Notes: generated from the sequence alone by a model not told the origin. Shown: positions 10,951-23,251, numbered from the stretch's first letter. The stretch: 49,568 nt of DNA from Filobasidium wieringae (GCA_001600055.1 BCIV01000004.1:490642-540209), one strand, 5' to 3'. Translations and numbers: made by a program.

Positions 10951-11292
10951 TTCAAAGGCTATCGCCTGTACCTGATTTGTCGTACCTCTATAGATGATAA
11001 ATGCTTTGGGCAAATATGGGTCCGGGTCCATGCAAAGGCCACGCTTTGTCGAATGACGAAGACGTGTTCTTATGACGCGTCAGAGCGTTTGGCCGCACAT
11101 TCACAGGTCGCTCGATATCTTTCAACGGTCGACCAGGCTTCTCGTCCCTCGCAGGCATCTCTGACCATCCTCACCAGAGACCCGTCTATCGAAGCGTCAT
11201 ACAAGCAGTCTCTTGCGAAGATCCAGACGACCGCAACATCTGACAACAGCCACACCCGAAGCCCCACCAGCGAGTCTTGGACGCCTTGCACG
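10951..11292. promoter_or_regulatory. Spacer between GPI18 and SVP26
   Basis: It contains the GPI18 3' UTR and the SVP26 upstream region. An ATG at 11053 is in frame with SVP26 and would add 80 Ser/Thr-rich residues, but the family begins directly at the first membrane helix, so this is probably 5' UTR. Confidence 0.45.
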
Positions 11293-12667
11293 ATGACCTT
11301 GCTTCATGTGCTGTCCTACGTCGGAAGCGTAGCCGCTTTCCTGTTCGTTACTCTTTCCCTTGGTTCGTATAGACTCCATGCTCTAGAGAGCTCAAAAGGC
11401 AGATACTGATTCGTGACACAACTCCAGCGAGCGGCTTGCTATGGTTGGCAGAGCTGATCGAAGAGCATTCGAAAATGGCCAAGACGGTAGGGATGCGATC
11501 GGTCTACGTACGTCCGGGTTCGATGATGTTCCTTGAAGTCGCTTATTGAAGCTTTTCCATGCAACTAGGCCATCATGGTCATCCATGTGCTCCTTTTGGT
11601 AGTCGATCGTCTGCCCTTCTACCTCATCCTTTTCTCGCTGGTCGCTCATGCTGTCTACCTCACAAACTTCACGTCGTCCTGGCCATTCATCTCCCTGACT
11701 TCGCCAAGATTTCTTCTGTCTTGTGTCATGGTCGTCGCAGACCATTTCCTGTGGTTCTTCCACTTCGCTGAAAAGGCTCAGGAAGCGAAAGCTAAGAGGT
11801 CGCCCAGATACCGTTATGGAGCGAAGACGTCTACAGTCGATTCTCCTTCCTTTACGGATGTGGCAGCCTTCTTTGCCATCTGTGTCTGGCTTGTGCCTCT
11901 ATTCCTGTTCCTCAGTCTGAGTGCGAATGACAATGTCTTGCCGTCTCAAGGTAAGCTTACCGGTTGTATTAATCGCTCTTTTCCCCAACGCTAATCGTCG
12001 CATCTTAGACGCGATTCCAGGAACACCTTCTGGTCATCCCTCTCAACAGTTTGACCTGGGTACTCCTACCACTCTTCACCCTTCGATCAAAACGGCTGCT
12101 TTCCCCCGACATTCCCTTGTCAAATCTATACTTGCTCCCGTTCTATCTGTCCTGCCTCGCTTGAGGAGCGGTAGGAAGCGAAATGACGAGGGTATCATCG
12201 CACCACGGACTCCCCTGCGTAATACCCCTCTGCCGTCCCCGACACACTCGCCTAAGGGATATTCGCCATGGGGAGCGCCGGAGCAGGAAAATACCAACTC
12301 TGGAAGTAACACGCTAGGGGTCGGCCTGTCGCCCAATGTCGCCTTTCAGCAAGGAGTTGCAGCTCATGGCAGATTCTCTCCATCAATGATAACCGCTCCA
12401 CCTCCGCCTCGTAGAGCAGCCAGTGAGATGTATCTGAATGAATCTCGGGGAGCATCGTCACCTTCTTCAATCAGTTCCGGCACTTCGCATTGGAGTCGCA
12501 TGGAGACAAATGCACAATTGAAGGCTATGGGGCCAGACAGCTTCGTTGCCGGCTCTCGTTCTTCCTCGCCTGTCCCCATCATTACAGCGTCGACTAGCAG
12601 TGCAACGCAATCCAACCCAAACACAATTGGCTTGACGTCTAGGAAGGCTGGAAGGAAGGACGATTGA
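11293..12667 (+). CDS. SVP26: SVP26/TEX261 family ER-Golgi membrane protein with long C-terminal tail
   Basis: Svp26/TEX261 proteins are COPII adaptors that help export type II membrane proteins, such as mannosyltransferases, from the ER. The model is join(11293..11362,11428..11507,11569..11950,12009..12667), 396 aa. The N-terminal half fits the family: MTLLHVLSYVGSVAAF, then SGLLWLAELIEEHS, then PFISLTSPRFLLSC and DHFLWFFHF. Four membrane segments are expected. Yeast Svp26 is about 228 aa and human TEX261 about 196. The extra about 190 residues, all of exon 4, are Ser/Pro/Gly/Thr-rich, contain NTPLPSPTHSP, look disordered and end in basic SRKAGRKDD. The tail is probably cytosolic and lineage-specific. 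Confidence 0.9.
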
Positions 12668-12857
12668 AGGGTTCCCTAACGATCAATCAAATCTAATGTG
12701 TAATATAGCATAGGCATCGTACAGCATGAAACCACAATCAATTGCAATCGACATGTAAGCGTGAGGTATAATTCATTTTGTAGTGAAGCCCCGTCGGAGC
12801 CTCGTCACAATTGCTACAACGCGAGGAATCTCTATGATCGAGGAAGCACGTTCAGAT

Positions 12858-14618
12858 TTACTTATTCACCTTGTGAACCTCGAATAAGACGAAGTCGAAG
12901 TATTCCTGTTCCATAACCGCACCCCATTCTCCGGCAATGTCGTCGCCAGCAGTAGTCGATTGTCCAGATGCAGCTCCGCCTTTCTTCTTGGGATTGCGCT
13001 CTTTCGTGGAGAGGAATTCAAAGTAGGATGAAAGCGATTTGAGCGTCTTGAGTGCGTTTTTATTTTCCGGCTGTACAAAGTCAAGTTTCAGTACCGGTCC
13101 ACAATTAGTCTAACCAGTATTTGACTGACAGATATGACAATTGCCGAGTAATCGGCTGGTAGACCGTATCTAAGAACGCTTTCCACGAACAGTCTGACAA
13201 CTTTCAGATGTACTAAGAGCTGGTATGCCTCGGAAAAGTTGGTTCGCGATAAACGAAGAAGATCCGTCTGATCGATGACCGTAATTATCAGCACAGGTAA
13301 GAAATGGCAAGATAGGATCAGCATACGTACCCATAATTCCTTCTCTTCAGCTTCAGCCTGGGTCATCTCTTCCGCTTGCTTCTGTACCGCGTCTTCATCG
13401 AATTTGAATTCTCGCGCCAAGAACCTGGATTTCTCGATAATAAGCTCGTGAATATTGTAGACACATCAATTTAGCAGATGGACTCACTTGTGTTCACGAC
13501 ATTTATGCAGATACTCGTCCTTTATCTTCTTGAAGACCGTTACCGTAAAGAGGGTATATTCGTCATCCTTTGCAATTTCACTTGAGGAGAGATTAGATGT
13601 GAGTTTGTGATTTATCGTATTTGTGATATGTGCTCGTACTCACGAGCTGCTTCGGGGCACTACCATCGAGGTTAACCGCTCGTATTTCTCTTTCCAATCG
13701 CGAACGAGATTGCTGTGACGCTCGCACGGCTTGTCAGCAACATTGTTACTGCCTTATTCGGTTGTCGGCACGAGTACTGACTTGGGTACTGCTACGAAGA
13801 GGGTCTCTAGGTATTCGCTCTCTGGCACTACGTCTTCCTTCTTCACGACTCCGACCAATGACTTTGTTGACAAGTTACCCCTGTCATGTCATTCTCATCA
13901 GTATCTGTCACCACGATCGAGTGTCCGAAGGGCTTACGTCTTCTTTCGCTGCATTCCTGAAAGGCTTCCCTTTGCTAGGTTGTAGCCTTGCGATTTCTGT
14001 TTCTGAATCGAGTCGATGGAGTTCATTTCCTGTTGATGAAACGTTAAGCGGTCATGATAAGCCTTGCCGTGAGATAGTGTTCGCTTACCTTGACAAGAGC
14101 ATCGAGGACATCCGGTACTTTCCCATCGGTGCCCCATCGCGAGCTGTCCCACTTCCAACCTTCCATACTTCCCGTGTGCGGTATAAGATAAGACGTAGGT
14201 GGAAGGTCGTTAACCTGCAAGGTATCATGACTTAGTCGACAGCCCGACCTCAATCATACAGGCATCGAGTACCTACCGTAGCGTAACTCTCCAGCTGCTC
14301 TGAATCTTGATCTCCAACCAATCCTTTAATGGTGTCCAGTAGCTTGACGACCACGGACGTGAAGTAGGCATCGTGTTTAGGCAAGCTATCTGATAGGTTT
14401 AGCAACGAGGAGAGTGTTCCAGACTATGAACACATGATCCAGATCTCAGTAGCGATGATACGGCATTACTACGGAAGACCTACCTTTAGCTTTGGCAGCT
14501 CGAGTCCTCCAATCAATGTATTGTCAGTCACCACAGTCTTGATTGACCTGAACAAGTCCTCCTCGTCGCCGTTTTTGAGAGGAGCTGAGATAAGCCAGTA
14601 GGCTGCATCAGAAGGCAT
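12858..14618 (-). CDS. VMA5: V-type proton ATPase subunit C
   Basis: Subunit C is a V1 stator component that bridges peripheral stalks and controls reversible V1-Vo assembly on the vacuole. The model is complement(join(12858..13070,13130..13267,13331..13424,13488..13580,13644..13712,13782..13880,13938..14029,14089..14214,14277..14423,14484..14618)), 401 aa (yeast 392), ten exons. It begins MPSDAAYWLISAPLKNGD. Family blocks seen are GWKWDSSRWGTDGKVPDVL, GNLSTKSLVGVVKKEDVV, YLETLFVAVPK and the strongly conserved RTNFSEAYQLLVHLKVVR followed by FVESVLRYGLP. The gene is divergent from the MCH1-like gene. Confidence 0.95.
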
Positions 14619-14892
14619 GTTTAGAATCTATTGATGGGATGGCTAGGATGATTGACTGGTGCGTCGACCCGCAGCTTGGAGGTATGTTTAGCTGGAATGA
14701 TGATGATGATGATGATCATGGTCACCGCCATGTGAGCTGAGATTACTCGTCGACGTTCTTCTCGGCTTTACAAACAACCAGATCCGACCTCGAACGACCA
14801 CAACACCATAGATCGACTATACACTGACTGTCCGTCTTGTACTTGACGCCCCATCTACACAGTGCCAACGGACTACGAGGCAGCCTCAAGGC
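14619..14892. promoter_or_regulatory. Divergent intergenic region of VMA5 and MCH1 with an ATG trinucleotide tract
   Basis: The 274-bp spacer contains six to seven tandem ATG triplets at 14697-14716. If transcribed in the MCH1 5' UTR they would be repeated upstream start codons, reading into a short frame. Confidence 0.45.
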
Positions 14893-17565
14893 ATGGCTTC
14901 CGATGAGCTTCTCGATCAAGCGATAGGTCAACTCGCATGTGAAGATCATGCGCAGGACAACAACGCTAGCAACAAGTATCGAATTCATCGGAGACCCTCA
15001 AGATCTGTCTCATTAGTATCTCGGGCTAGCGGCTTCAGTCACGAGTCACTTGTACAGCCTGGGTTGACCTTTGCTGGTGAGGAAGGTGAGTTTCAGCAGG
15101 TTCAGGACACTGTGACCGTTTGTTAACTCACGCTTTATTGAGTAATCTAGATTCGTTGATGGGTATTCAAGCTCCATCTCACCTCGCACCCAATCGGTCG
15201 ATTCTGAAGCGAATCTGGCATGTCCATCACTATCCCAAGCAAGTTGTGCTTCCTTTGACCTGCCTGTCAATAGGTCAGTCTCATGCCATACACACAAACG
15301 CTCAGCATCCACTGAGTGCGCATTGACATTCGGCCATGTCCGAACGAATTTCTGTAACAGCATTCAACGCCCTCACGGCCAACGGTCCTTATGTATGGCC
15401 GACATATGGCCCAATTGTCACTCGCCAGCTAGGTCTGACTGTCACTCAAAGCCAGACTGTCGTACTGGGAGGCATCTTGGGCACGTATTTCTGCGCAGCT
15501 CCGCTGGGAAGGTTCTCTGACAAGAAAGGCCCACGAGCGTGAGTCACGGAGAGACTATACGTATACCAAGAAGCAATTGTGGCTGATCTTCCATACTTCT
15601 TCTTCCAAGTGCATCGCTACTATCTGCGATACTTTCATTTATCGGCTATCAGTCGTTCTCCCTCCTGCTGATCTACCATGACCGCTTTGGTCCCTCGAGC
15701 CTACAACTAGGCGGTGATTCGAATATCGACATACAATTCTCGCCGCTTGCCATATTACTTGCGCTGTCATACTTCCTCTTGGGAGCTGCTGCTATCGGCG
15801 CTTACTTCTCAGCTCTCACTACCGCCTCTTTGAATTTCCCAAAATTCCCTACTCTTGCGTTGAGCATTCCCTTGAGTTGTTTCGGGTTGAGCAGTCTGGC
15901 TCTCAGTAGCTTAGCTCGTATCAGCGGATTTTGGGATGAGAACGGGACGTTTGCTGGAGAGTTGAATCCTGTCAGATTTACCAGGGTCCTGGGTCTGGTT
16001 GTTCCAGCCATCAACATTTTTGCCTCCATTTGGCTGTTTGTGTCGCCTGGCGCTGTCGACGACTATCCTGAGGATCCCACGATGCACATTAATGATGAGA
16101 TCGAGCAGGATGTCGATCCTGATATTAGAGACCCTTCATCCGGAGCCAAACAATGGCCTGACCTTTCGGCTTCTCTCCACCAGGAACTCGATTCGCACGG
16201 CCACCCGCACAGCCCTCTTCGCAACAGGTCAGGTATGTTACGGGCCGCTTCAGTTGCATCCTCTCACAAGATATTGGACCCTACCGAGCACACTCCGCTA
16301 CTGATTGGGGGCCCGGAAGCCTTATACGCCGAGGTTTTGGAAGATAGCGCTTCTGGGAAATACAGGCGGGGACCATCTCGCTCGGCATCTCTGACAAGGC
16401 CACGTAATTCTACGCCTAGTCGGCTCGCTACGCAGGCAAACAATGCTAACGTGGTTGGGGATATCGATGCAGAGATGGTGACTGGACCTTTACAGGAGCA
16501 AGTTGACTGGGACTTCAAGAGCATGGCAAAGGACAAAGGGTTGTGGGCTTTTGGATCAGTGATGTTACTTGGAGTGGGGCCTGTAGGTCGTCTTCGGGAC
16601 ACGAAGGGTACGTTATGCGAAGGCTGATGCTTGCGTATACAGGCAGAGATGGTGTTCTCCAGCATCGGCTCTATCCTGAACTCTGTGATGACTAGATCGC
16701 AAGGTCTGCAAGCTCATCTCAGCTTGTTGCAACACCACATGGCGAGCACCTCGCCATTGTCAGGGCTGAATATCCTGTCAACGGCCACTACCATGGCAAA
16801 GCCTGATCCTTCTCTCGCCTTGCGATCCCGACACGTCCTCTACCTATCCGTGTCGTCGACGGCTGCCAGGTTATGCACCGGTGTAGTCGCGGACTATCTA
16901 TCCCCTATCAGTCTTCCTCAAGGCAGTACTAGACGTACAGTTCGACGTTCAGTACTCGCTGCCCTCTCTTTATTCCTCCTGGCCGGCGTGTTTCTTTGGG
17001 GTGCTTTGGGATTGGAAACCGAACGCGGTTTGACTGCGATCAGCATCGGAGCGGGTATCAGCTACGGGATGTTCTTCACCATCACGTGAGTTGAGATGTG
17101 GCTCAGGCTAGAAGGACTGATCATCTGACCGGCGGTATTCGACCGTTTGCAGGCCTGCTATCACGTCCAAGCATTTCGGAGCGGGTCATTTCGGTTTAGC
17201 GTGGGGCATGGTGTCGGTAAGCAGTGTTTCCGATCCTCCTGCATCGTAGTATGGGTCCTGATAGCTGCATGTGATCAGTATTTTGGAGCAGCTGGCGCGA
17301 TCATCTTTTCGGTTAGTCCGAGCACCACCGTTCCGCGCTTGACTTTGTTGCTGATCTTTCGAGACTCTCGCTCGTCTAGTACCTCTTTGCTCTGATTTCC
17401 GAATATCGAGCTGGGCTGCAACGTGGATTGCCCACCGATCTCGAGGAAGAAAGACAGCAGTGTTACGGGAGCGAGTGCTTCGAGATCACCTTTTGGGTAT
17501 CTGCTGCAGCATGCGTGATGGCAGCGACGGGGATGTTTATGTTGGGCAAGAGGTGGAGATTATGA
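14893..17565 (+). CDS. MCH1: MCH1-like major facilitator superfamily transporter
   Basis: A multi-spanning MFS protein most like fungal Mch1 (monocarboxylate-transporter-homologue family; substrate not established). The model is join(14893..15085,15151..15273,15361..15538,15610..16582,16643..17085,17153..17216,17279..17311,17380..17565), 730 aa. About 65 residues at the N-terminus are hydrophilic and Ser-rich. The first helix region reads AFNALTANGPYVWPTYGP, followed by LGRFSDKKGPR, the typical MFS loop 2-3 motif. A long charged loop lies in exon 4. The second half has SIGSILNSV and ARLCTGVVADYLSP. The C-terminal CYGSECFEITFWVS and basic LGKRWRL fit the family. MCH1 assignment is by recalled resemblance; the MFS class is secure. 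Confidence 0.82.
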
Positions 17566-17901
17566 GTGATCGCAGGGGTATCTGTGGGTGATTGGATCCA
17601 GCTGCAATCGTGGCCAAAGCATGAGATGTTGTACAAATAGTAGTAGGTAGAGTAGTTAGAGCGAGCGATGTGGATCTCGACGCACTTGCATTGGCGGCCT
17701 TCTCCGTGTCGTCCGGTGATTTCGGCGGAGAGCTGTACGCCTTGATCAACCCCGAACGCCTGGTCATGCTGCTCACTGCTCACTTGCACATAAAGCTACA
17801 CCCATCAGGGCTCGTTGGTACCATAACCATAGACCATCAGCACCATACTATAGACCACAGCCATACTCACGGGCATACCTTGATATATACCTTCACACAC
17901 C
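17566..17901. promoter_or_regulatory. Spacer between MCH1 and the 2OG oxygenase gene
   Basis: It holds the MCH1 3' UTR and the oxygenase promoter. A TATA-like word (gatatatac) lies at 17882-17890, only about 12 bp before the ATG, so its role is doubtful. The leader is rich in ACC and CACA words, common in fungal 5' UTRs. Confidence 0.4.
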
Positions 17902-19560
17902 ATGTCCGCCGTCAAGATAGACTACAACACACTCTCCTCCAACCCTGACTCTCTGTACGACAAGATTGAAACCGCTTTCGGAAACGGCAGCGACGCTCTT
18001 GGTGTCATCGTCATCGAAAGTCAGTTCCCCTCGGCTCGTTGGGCCAGAACACGTCTTCCATCTTCGAACTGGATCCAACACTGTGTCTTGCACCAGATCT
18101 GCCAACCGAATTTCCCGCTCTTCGTGAGCGTCTGCTTCGTCTGAGTGATAAATTCGCCAGCTTGCCAGAAGAAACTAGGGAGAGATATGCTCGGAAGGAG
18201 CAACAGTACATGTAAGTCAACCATGTAGAACTACTGCAAACAGACGACTGATCCTGCATGAGGGCGACTCAGGTTCGGTTGGTCGCATGGGAAGGAAATC
18301 ATGAATGGTGTCAGTATACATACAGCGACCAGCATCAGACTCTCTCCTGATGTCAACCTTATGACTTCAGCGACCAGATCTCCTTAAAGGTAGAATCCGC
18401 TCGCTTCGATCTGCAAGCCGCGATACGAAGCTTACTCCACAACTTTTCATCTTCAGGCTCCTACTACGCAAATCCGCTCGTAGATAGGCCAGATGTGGAT
18501 GAGGAGCAGAGGAAGCAATACAATGTGTAAGCATACTACCTAGCATATGAACGTGTGCACTGACAAGCTTTACGACATAGCTACTACGGAGAAAACGTCT
18601 GGCCAAACAAGACAGAACCAGGCATGGCAGATTTCGAGGTAGCCTTCAAAGAGTAAACTTCACGAGACCTAGAATTCTCCAAATTCGACGCTGAACCGAG
18701 AACCATACAGATTGGGTCAATTCATCTTCCAAGTCGGAAAGCTACTTGCGCGTGCATGCGAACAATTTGGTCAGCAAAATCCGAGTCCTTGCAAGACTGC
18801 AAAGAGCCGTTCCTGATTTGTAGCTTGAACAGTGTCCTCGCAGGCCGCTGCTGGACCAACTTCAATCGCTTCTCTGATCGGAAATTCGCAATGCAACAAG
18901 GCCCGGTTGCTGCATTACTTCCCACCTAGCTCTCAGCGACAGGATGTGGACGGCGTGAACGATGACGCTTGTGGTATCCATCTTGACCATAGTCTACTGA
19001 CTGGTCTCTGTAAGTACCAGACCTAGCGATGTGCTCGACAGATCAACCATACTTATAGTTGAACGACTTTCCTAGGCTCTGCCATGTATCTGTCCCACAA
19101 CAACACACAAGAGCCTGCTGTCGTCTCGGCACCGGACGCATCCGCTGGGCTTTGGATATGTCCTCGACAAAAGGGATCTGAACCGGTTAAAGTCACCATT
19201 CCTGCCAATTGTCTCGGTAAGGTCCAACGAAGATGCTTTCGTAAACTCTACCTTATTCTACACACTGTCTACCACAGCCTTCCAAACAGGAGAAGCGCTA
19301 CAGTTGTTGACCGATGGCAAACTTGCTGCGACACCCCACTACGTAACCGCTGGTAAAGACTCTGGAAACGTGTCTAGGGAAACTTTTGCTTTCTTCCTGC
19401 AGTATGTTGCTCCGTTTCCTCCCTGAATGCCCTAAGAGATGGATTCTGAACGGACTCTAACAGGCCAAACGTTCACGATGTCATCGGAAAAGACGGCGAG
19501 ACCTTCGGACAGTTTACAGAGAGAATTATGAAGGAGCATTATGGAGAGGGTGATAAATGA
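17902..19560 (+). CDS. Isopenicillin N synthase-like 2-oxoglutarate/Fe(II) oxygenase
   Basis: A non-haem iron oxygenase of the IPNS/DIOX superfamily; substrate unknown. The model is join(17902..18019,18097..18211,18273..18309,18371..18389,18457..18526,18581..18652,18711..18769,18833..19009,19076..19216,19278..19401,19464..19560), 342 aa, eleven exons. The N-terminal half has FGWSHGKEIMNG and GSYYANPLVDRPDVDEEQR. The iron site is visible as GIHLDHSLLTGL (His213, Asp215) and TPHYVTAG (His290), with the cosubstrate Arg in VSRETFAFFL (Arg303). Exon 4 is a 19-bp microexon encoding RPDLLK; other splice choices break the frame. No biosynthetic partner is adjacent, so a housekeeping role conserved across eukaryotes is likelier than antibiotic synthesis. 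Confidence 0.9.
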
Positions 19561-19635
19561 TAACCTCTCAGCAAAGAAACATATATGTTAAACTGTTCAT
19601 CGAACAAAATGTCATTTTCAGATTTTTCAGATCGC

Positions 19636-22051
19636 TCAAACGACTTCGACCTCTAGGCTGTTGGACCTGGTCGGCTGAGCACTCAAACTGATCTTTTCGC
19701 ATCGCATCTCTGCACGATCTGCGTCCAGCTCTTCAACATGGAATCCGTTGGTCTTTTTGTCATCAGTGCCAGCGGACACATGATGACTATTGCTCTGCAC
19801 GGTGGGTTTTTGCTCGCCTGCAGCCGTCGCTCCCTGTTGCACGAGATCTTCCTCGATGCCAGCGACCCATTCCTCAGCCGCATCTACCGCATCTCCCGGG
19901 TAGCTTTTGTGAAGCATCAAATGGCCTGAGAGACAGATATAGATCAGTATCGGGGAACACAAGGGAAAGCACCACACAAACCTTGAATGGCAGCCGTAGA
20001 GACTAAACCGTCGGGAATCGCGGAGACGAACTTCTCAGCCAAGACGTTCATCTCTTCGACAGACACGGCAGGAATGCTCGTCTCTCCACTTCTGAAATCG
20101 CTTCTTCTCACCGCTTTGACTACAGATTTTTCGGCCTCGGCTGGGTAGAAACGGTGGAACATTTGCCTGATCTGACTGGAGGTCGCATTCCTGAACTCAA
20201 ACGTTAGGTCCGCTCGTCCAGGTCGTACTAATGCAGAGTCTAGTTTGTCTCTGTGGTTTCTGTAGCTCCTTGCAGATGAACCCCTGTTCGAGCTCTCCAC
20301 GAAATGCTATCTGAATCACTCACGTAGTCATGAAAAGGATCCTTCCTTCGCTCCCAAGCACACCGTCGATCGCATTTAGTATTCCTGATCGACCAGACGG
20401 TTATAAGCAAGAGTTCACTCGACTGGTTCAAACCGTTACCAAACGTACCAGAAAGGGTGATCTGGGATTCGATTCGACCCCGCTTGCCTTGGTTCATAGG
20501 CACGCCCTTGCTTCTGTCTCCATGGTCCTCCTCGCGCGAGACCACTCCAGATTTCTGGCTGGGCAAAGCCACGTCGATGTCTTCCATGACCACTACGCCA
20601 CCACGGGGAATCTCCGACATACATTCCAATAGGGACTCGTCGGTCAATCCCCCAATAGCAAGAGTGATGTAGTAGAGTTCAAGATCGAGAGCGCTGTAGT
20701 GGGATGCGATCAATAGCTATACTTCGACGATATCATGCCTTCCTCACCTCGCGCAGGCATGTATCAGACTGGTCTTTCCCGCTCCCGCGGCCCCTGTACG
20801 AGATCGCCGGTCAGCTCAGGATGTCCATGCCACGATTCTTTACACTTCACCATGTAGCAGATATCCTCGACGGAAAGGGATTCCCCTATCAGTATACCAG
20901 GCCTCGCTATCCAGGAATTCCCTCATGTCGGTAACGATGGACTCGGCCAACCCGTTAGGAGTGACCACGCTAGAGATTGATCTTTTGGTTCGAAGGACAG
21001 CCTGTCCCCAGGAACTGTTTCGGCTGCTGTCTAGCGTTCGGATAGGTAACATGCCTTCATCGTCCTGGTGGTACTTTTTCTTGACCTCGGTCATAAATTC
21101 AGTGTAGAGCTTCAAACTGCCACCATACATTCTATCAGGAATGAAGGAACCAGGTAGATCTCTTCAGCTGTTGTGCACTATCTATCATCCTCTTTGAGTC
21201 TTACTTGAGAATGATATGGCGATTTTCGTACCGATCGCTAGATGATCTAAGTTCCCGCGTCATGGTGATAAGTCGACTTTGCCAAAAGAATGAAATCGAT
21301 TCACCGTCCGCTGGACATTGTCGAATCTTGGGTGGTTGTCTTCTCTGCCAAGTGCTCTCTGATCAAACGAGATATCAGCCAAAAGATCTGGAGATGTATG
21401 CAGTCGCATAGAAGCGATCACCTTTGTCTTTGCTGTCACCGTACCGTTTACGAAGCCCTAAAGATAGGCTTGTTAGTCACATGCGATTCGAAGGACGAGT
21501 GAATATCACTGACAAGGCATGGAACGGGCAAGACCGTTGTTGGGACCAGTTTCGCAATCGCTAATCGAAATGCGGCTTGGGTTCAGCGCCGATCTCTGCC
21601 GAAACTCAGAACGGCACCCACAAACGCTTGGCGTTTTCTTTCCAAGACTTTCGAGTCATCCAATAAGACAATAGCCAATCATGGCTGGGGTCGAGTGTAG
21701 CCGATGTGCTCTTGATACATATACATGATTCCAAGTAGGGAAACACATGCTTGGATAGTCTTCGGGTGAGTTCCGCCACAAGACCGAGTAGGATCAGACC
21801 GACGTAATCCTGATGACGAGAATCCAAACTTTAGTAAGAATGTCCGGAAGGATGTCGTGATCTGCAAATACCTTGATCTTTGGATGGTTCAGCACGTTCG
21901 CCACCAAGTTGATCAAATTGACCGGGTTCAAAGCAGCTAGTATGTTCATGACGGCTTCGTTTGGCAGGTTCTCGAGAGTCTTGTTCGTCAACTGGCTCTG
22001 ATAGGCCATGGTAACGCCCTCGGCGGAAGCCGAATCGACAAGAGACTGCAT
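19636..22051 (-). CDS. BCS1-like AAA ATPase
   Basis: Bcs1 proteins are inner-mitochondrial-membrane AAA ATPases that translocate the folded Rieske protein for complex III assembly; fungi also have divergent paralogues. The model is complement(join(19636..19925,19982..20259,20324..20384,20449..20693,20748..20793,20851..21131,21205..21358,21422..21457,21514..21593,21649..21809,21872..22051)), 603 aa. The Walker A motif is HGAAGAGKTSL (about residue 297 on, split by an intron), Walker B is GGVVVMEDID, and LDSALVRPGRADLTFEF marks the sensor-2 region. The N-terminus has NLPNEAVMN and a hydrophobic segment, VGLILLGLVAEL. The C-terminal about 90 residues form a hydrophilic tail. At over 600 aa it is longer than yeast Bcs1 (about 456), so it may be a paralogue. 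The 5' splice site of intron 2 (GTCTTG) is weak, so that junction is less certain. Confidence 0.87.
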
Positions 22052-22491
22052 GATATCAGGCTTTTTGGTCGGAATGAGGACGGGTTCGATGGGGATGCTG
22101 ATGTGGAATCGGGATACAGGGACGGTAGTTGTTGACCAAAGGGAGGAGAATGATCATCTGGATTGAGAGGTCGGTCATTCGCTGGGTTCAAGTAGTCGCT
22201 TCACTTCTCGAGACGGATGAGGCGTGAACCTTCGAGACGGAGAAGTGAAAGGAGAGCGCCGGTGGCGATGAGGAGAGGCGATATGAAACGTCGAGTATGT
22301 GTCCGGTCCTGTCGCTGTGAGCCGAATAGAAGCGCGGGAAGTGATTCGTAAGCGCGCCTGGATCGATCTGAGCAAGTTGAAGCTCAAGCTGCAACGATGG
22401 AAATTCAGAGTCGATTGGTGGATCGACAACTGGAAAGAAACAATCAGACACCTCGAATCTCATCAACCGCTCATCTCTACGTAGAACGATA
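22052..22491. promoter_or_regulatory. Divergent intergenic region of the BCS1-like gene and COA3
   Basis: The 440-bp spacer separates two genes for mitochondrial respiratory-complex assembly (complex III and complex IV), so shared control is plausible. No TATA box is seen. Confidence 0.5.
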
Positions 22492-23251
22492 ATGTCAAGC
22501 TCGAGTCCAGCATCAGCGAAAACCCAGGCAGCGGCTTCGTACCATCCTCAGGGCTACGTGAGTTTTCTGCAACAGAAGGTACAATGTCTGGTCCCGTATG
22601 CTGATCTTACAGTCACTCGTCTTCAGAAAGTATCACCTGCGTTGCAAAGGACAAGAAGTCCTTTCCTCTACCGAAATGCCATCACGGGAGCGGTTGTCGT
22701 CACTTTTATCGCTGGTGTATTTGCCTATTCCATAGGTGCTGTAAAACAGGAGGACTTTGTGCGTATCAGGGTTCCCAACTCAGCTTTACGTCCACAGACT
22801 GACGACTTGGTTATCGTAGGGTGACGTAGAAGATCTGTTACCTCCCCCATCGCAGCGGGCTACGTTGAAGACGATTGAAGAGGAGTTGGCAGAAAAGAAA
22901 CGATCCATCCCACGCACGCAGAGTTTACCCATGGACAGCAATACCTCGCGAACTTCAGATGCACTGCCTCCTCTATTAGGTTCTACGAACCCCAATCCCG
23001 CTCTTGGTCCTGGTTCTCTGGAGACTGTGCTTCCCCTGCCTACACCTCCATCTGCTGCTAGTGACCTCAACGCACGGACACCCAGCACATCGCCTTTCCG
23101 AGTATACACCTCTGACACCCCGAAGACGAACGCCACATACACTGAAGAGGAGCAGTATGCCATGTTCAAGCTACCCTTCTTCAAGGGAAAGGCTCATCGA
23201 GCGGGAGTTGACGTCGACAGGATCGGGAGCATGTGGGAAAAGTGGGCCTGA
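22492..23251 (+). CDS. COA3: Cytochrome c oxidase assembly factor 3-like protein
   Basis: Coa3 binds newly made Cox1 in the mitochondrial inner membrane and takes part in feedback control of COX1 translation. The model is join(22492..22557,22627..22758,22820..23251), 209 aa. The conserved core is SYHPQGY, then SPALQRTRSPFLYRNAITG, one membrane helix of Val, Phe, Ile and Ala residues, and AYSIGAVKQEDF followed by DVEDL, as in the Coa3/CCDC56 family. Fungal Coa3 is usually about 80-110 aa; here a Ser/Thr/Pro-rich extension of about 120 residues follows, ending in an aromatic/basic segment, MFKLPFFKGKAHRAG. No mitochondrial presequence is evident, as is normal for the family. Confidence 0.87.

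Noticed and set aside
11053..11292. In-frame 80-residue extension of SVP26
   Set aside because: Family members begin at the first membrane helix, and the extension is low-complexity Ser/Thr sequence, so it is probably 5' UTR.
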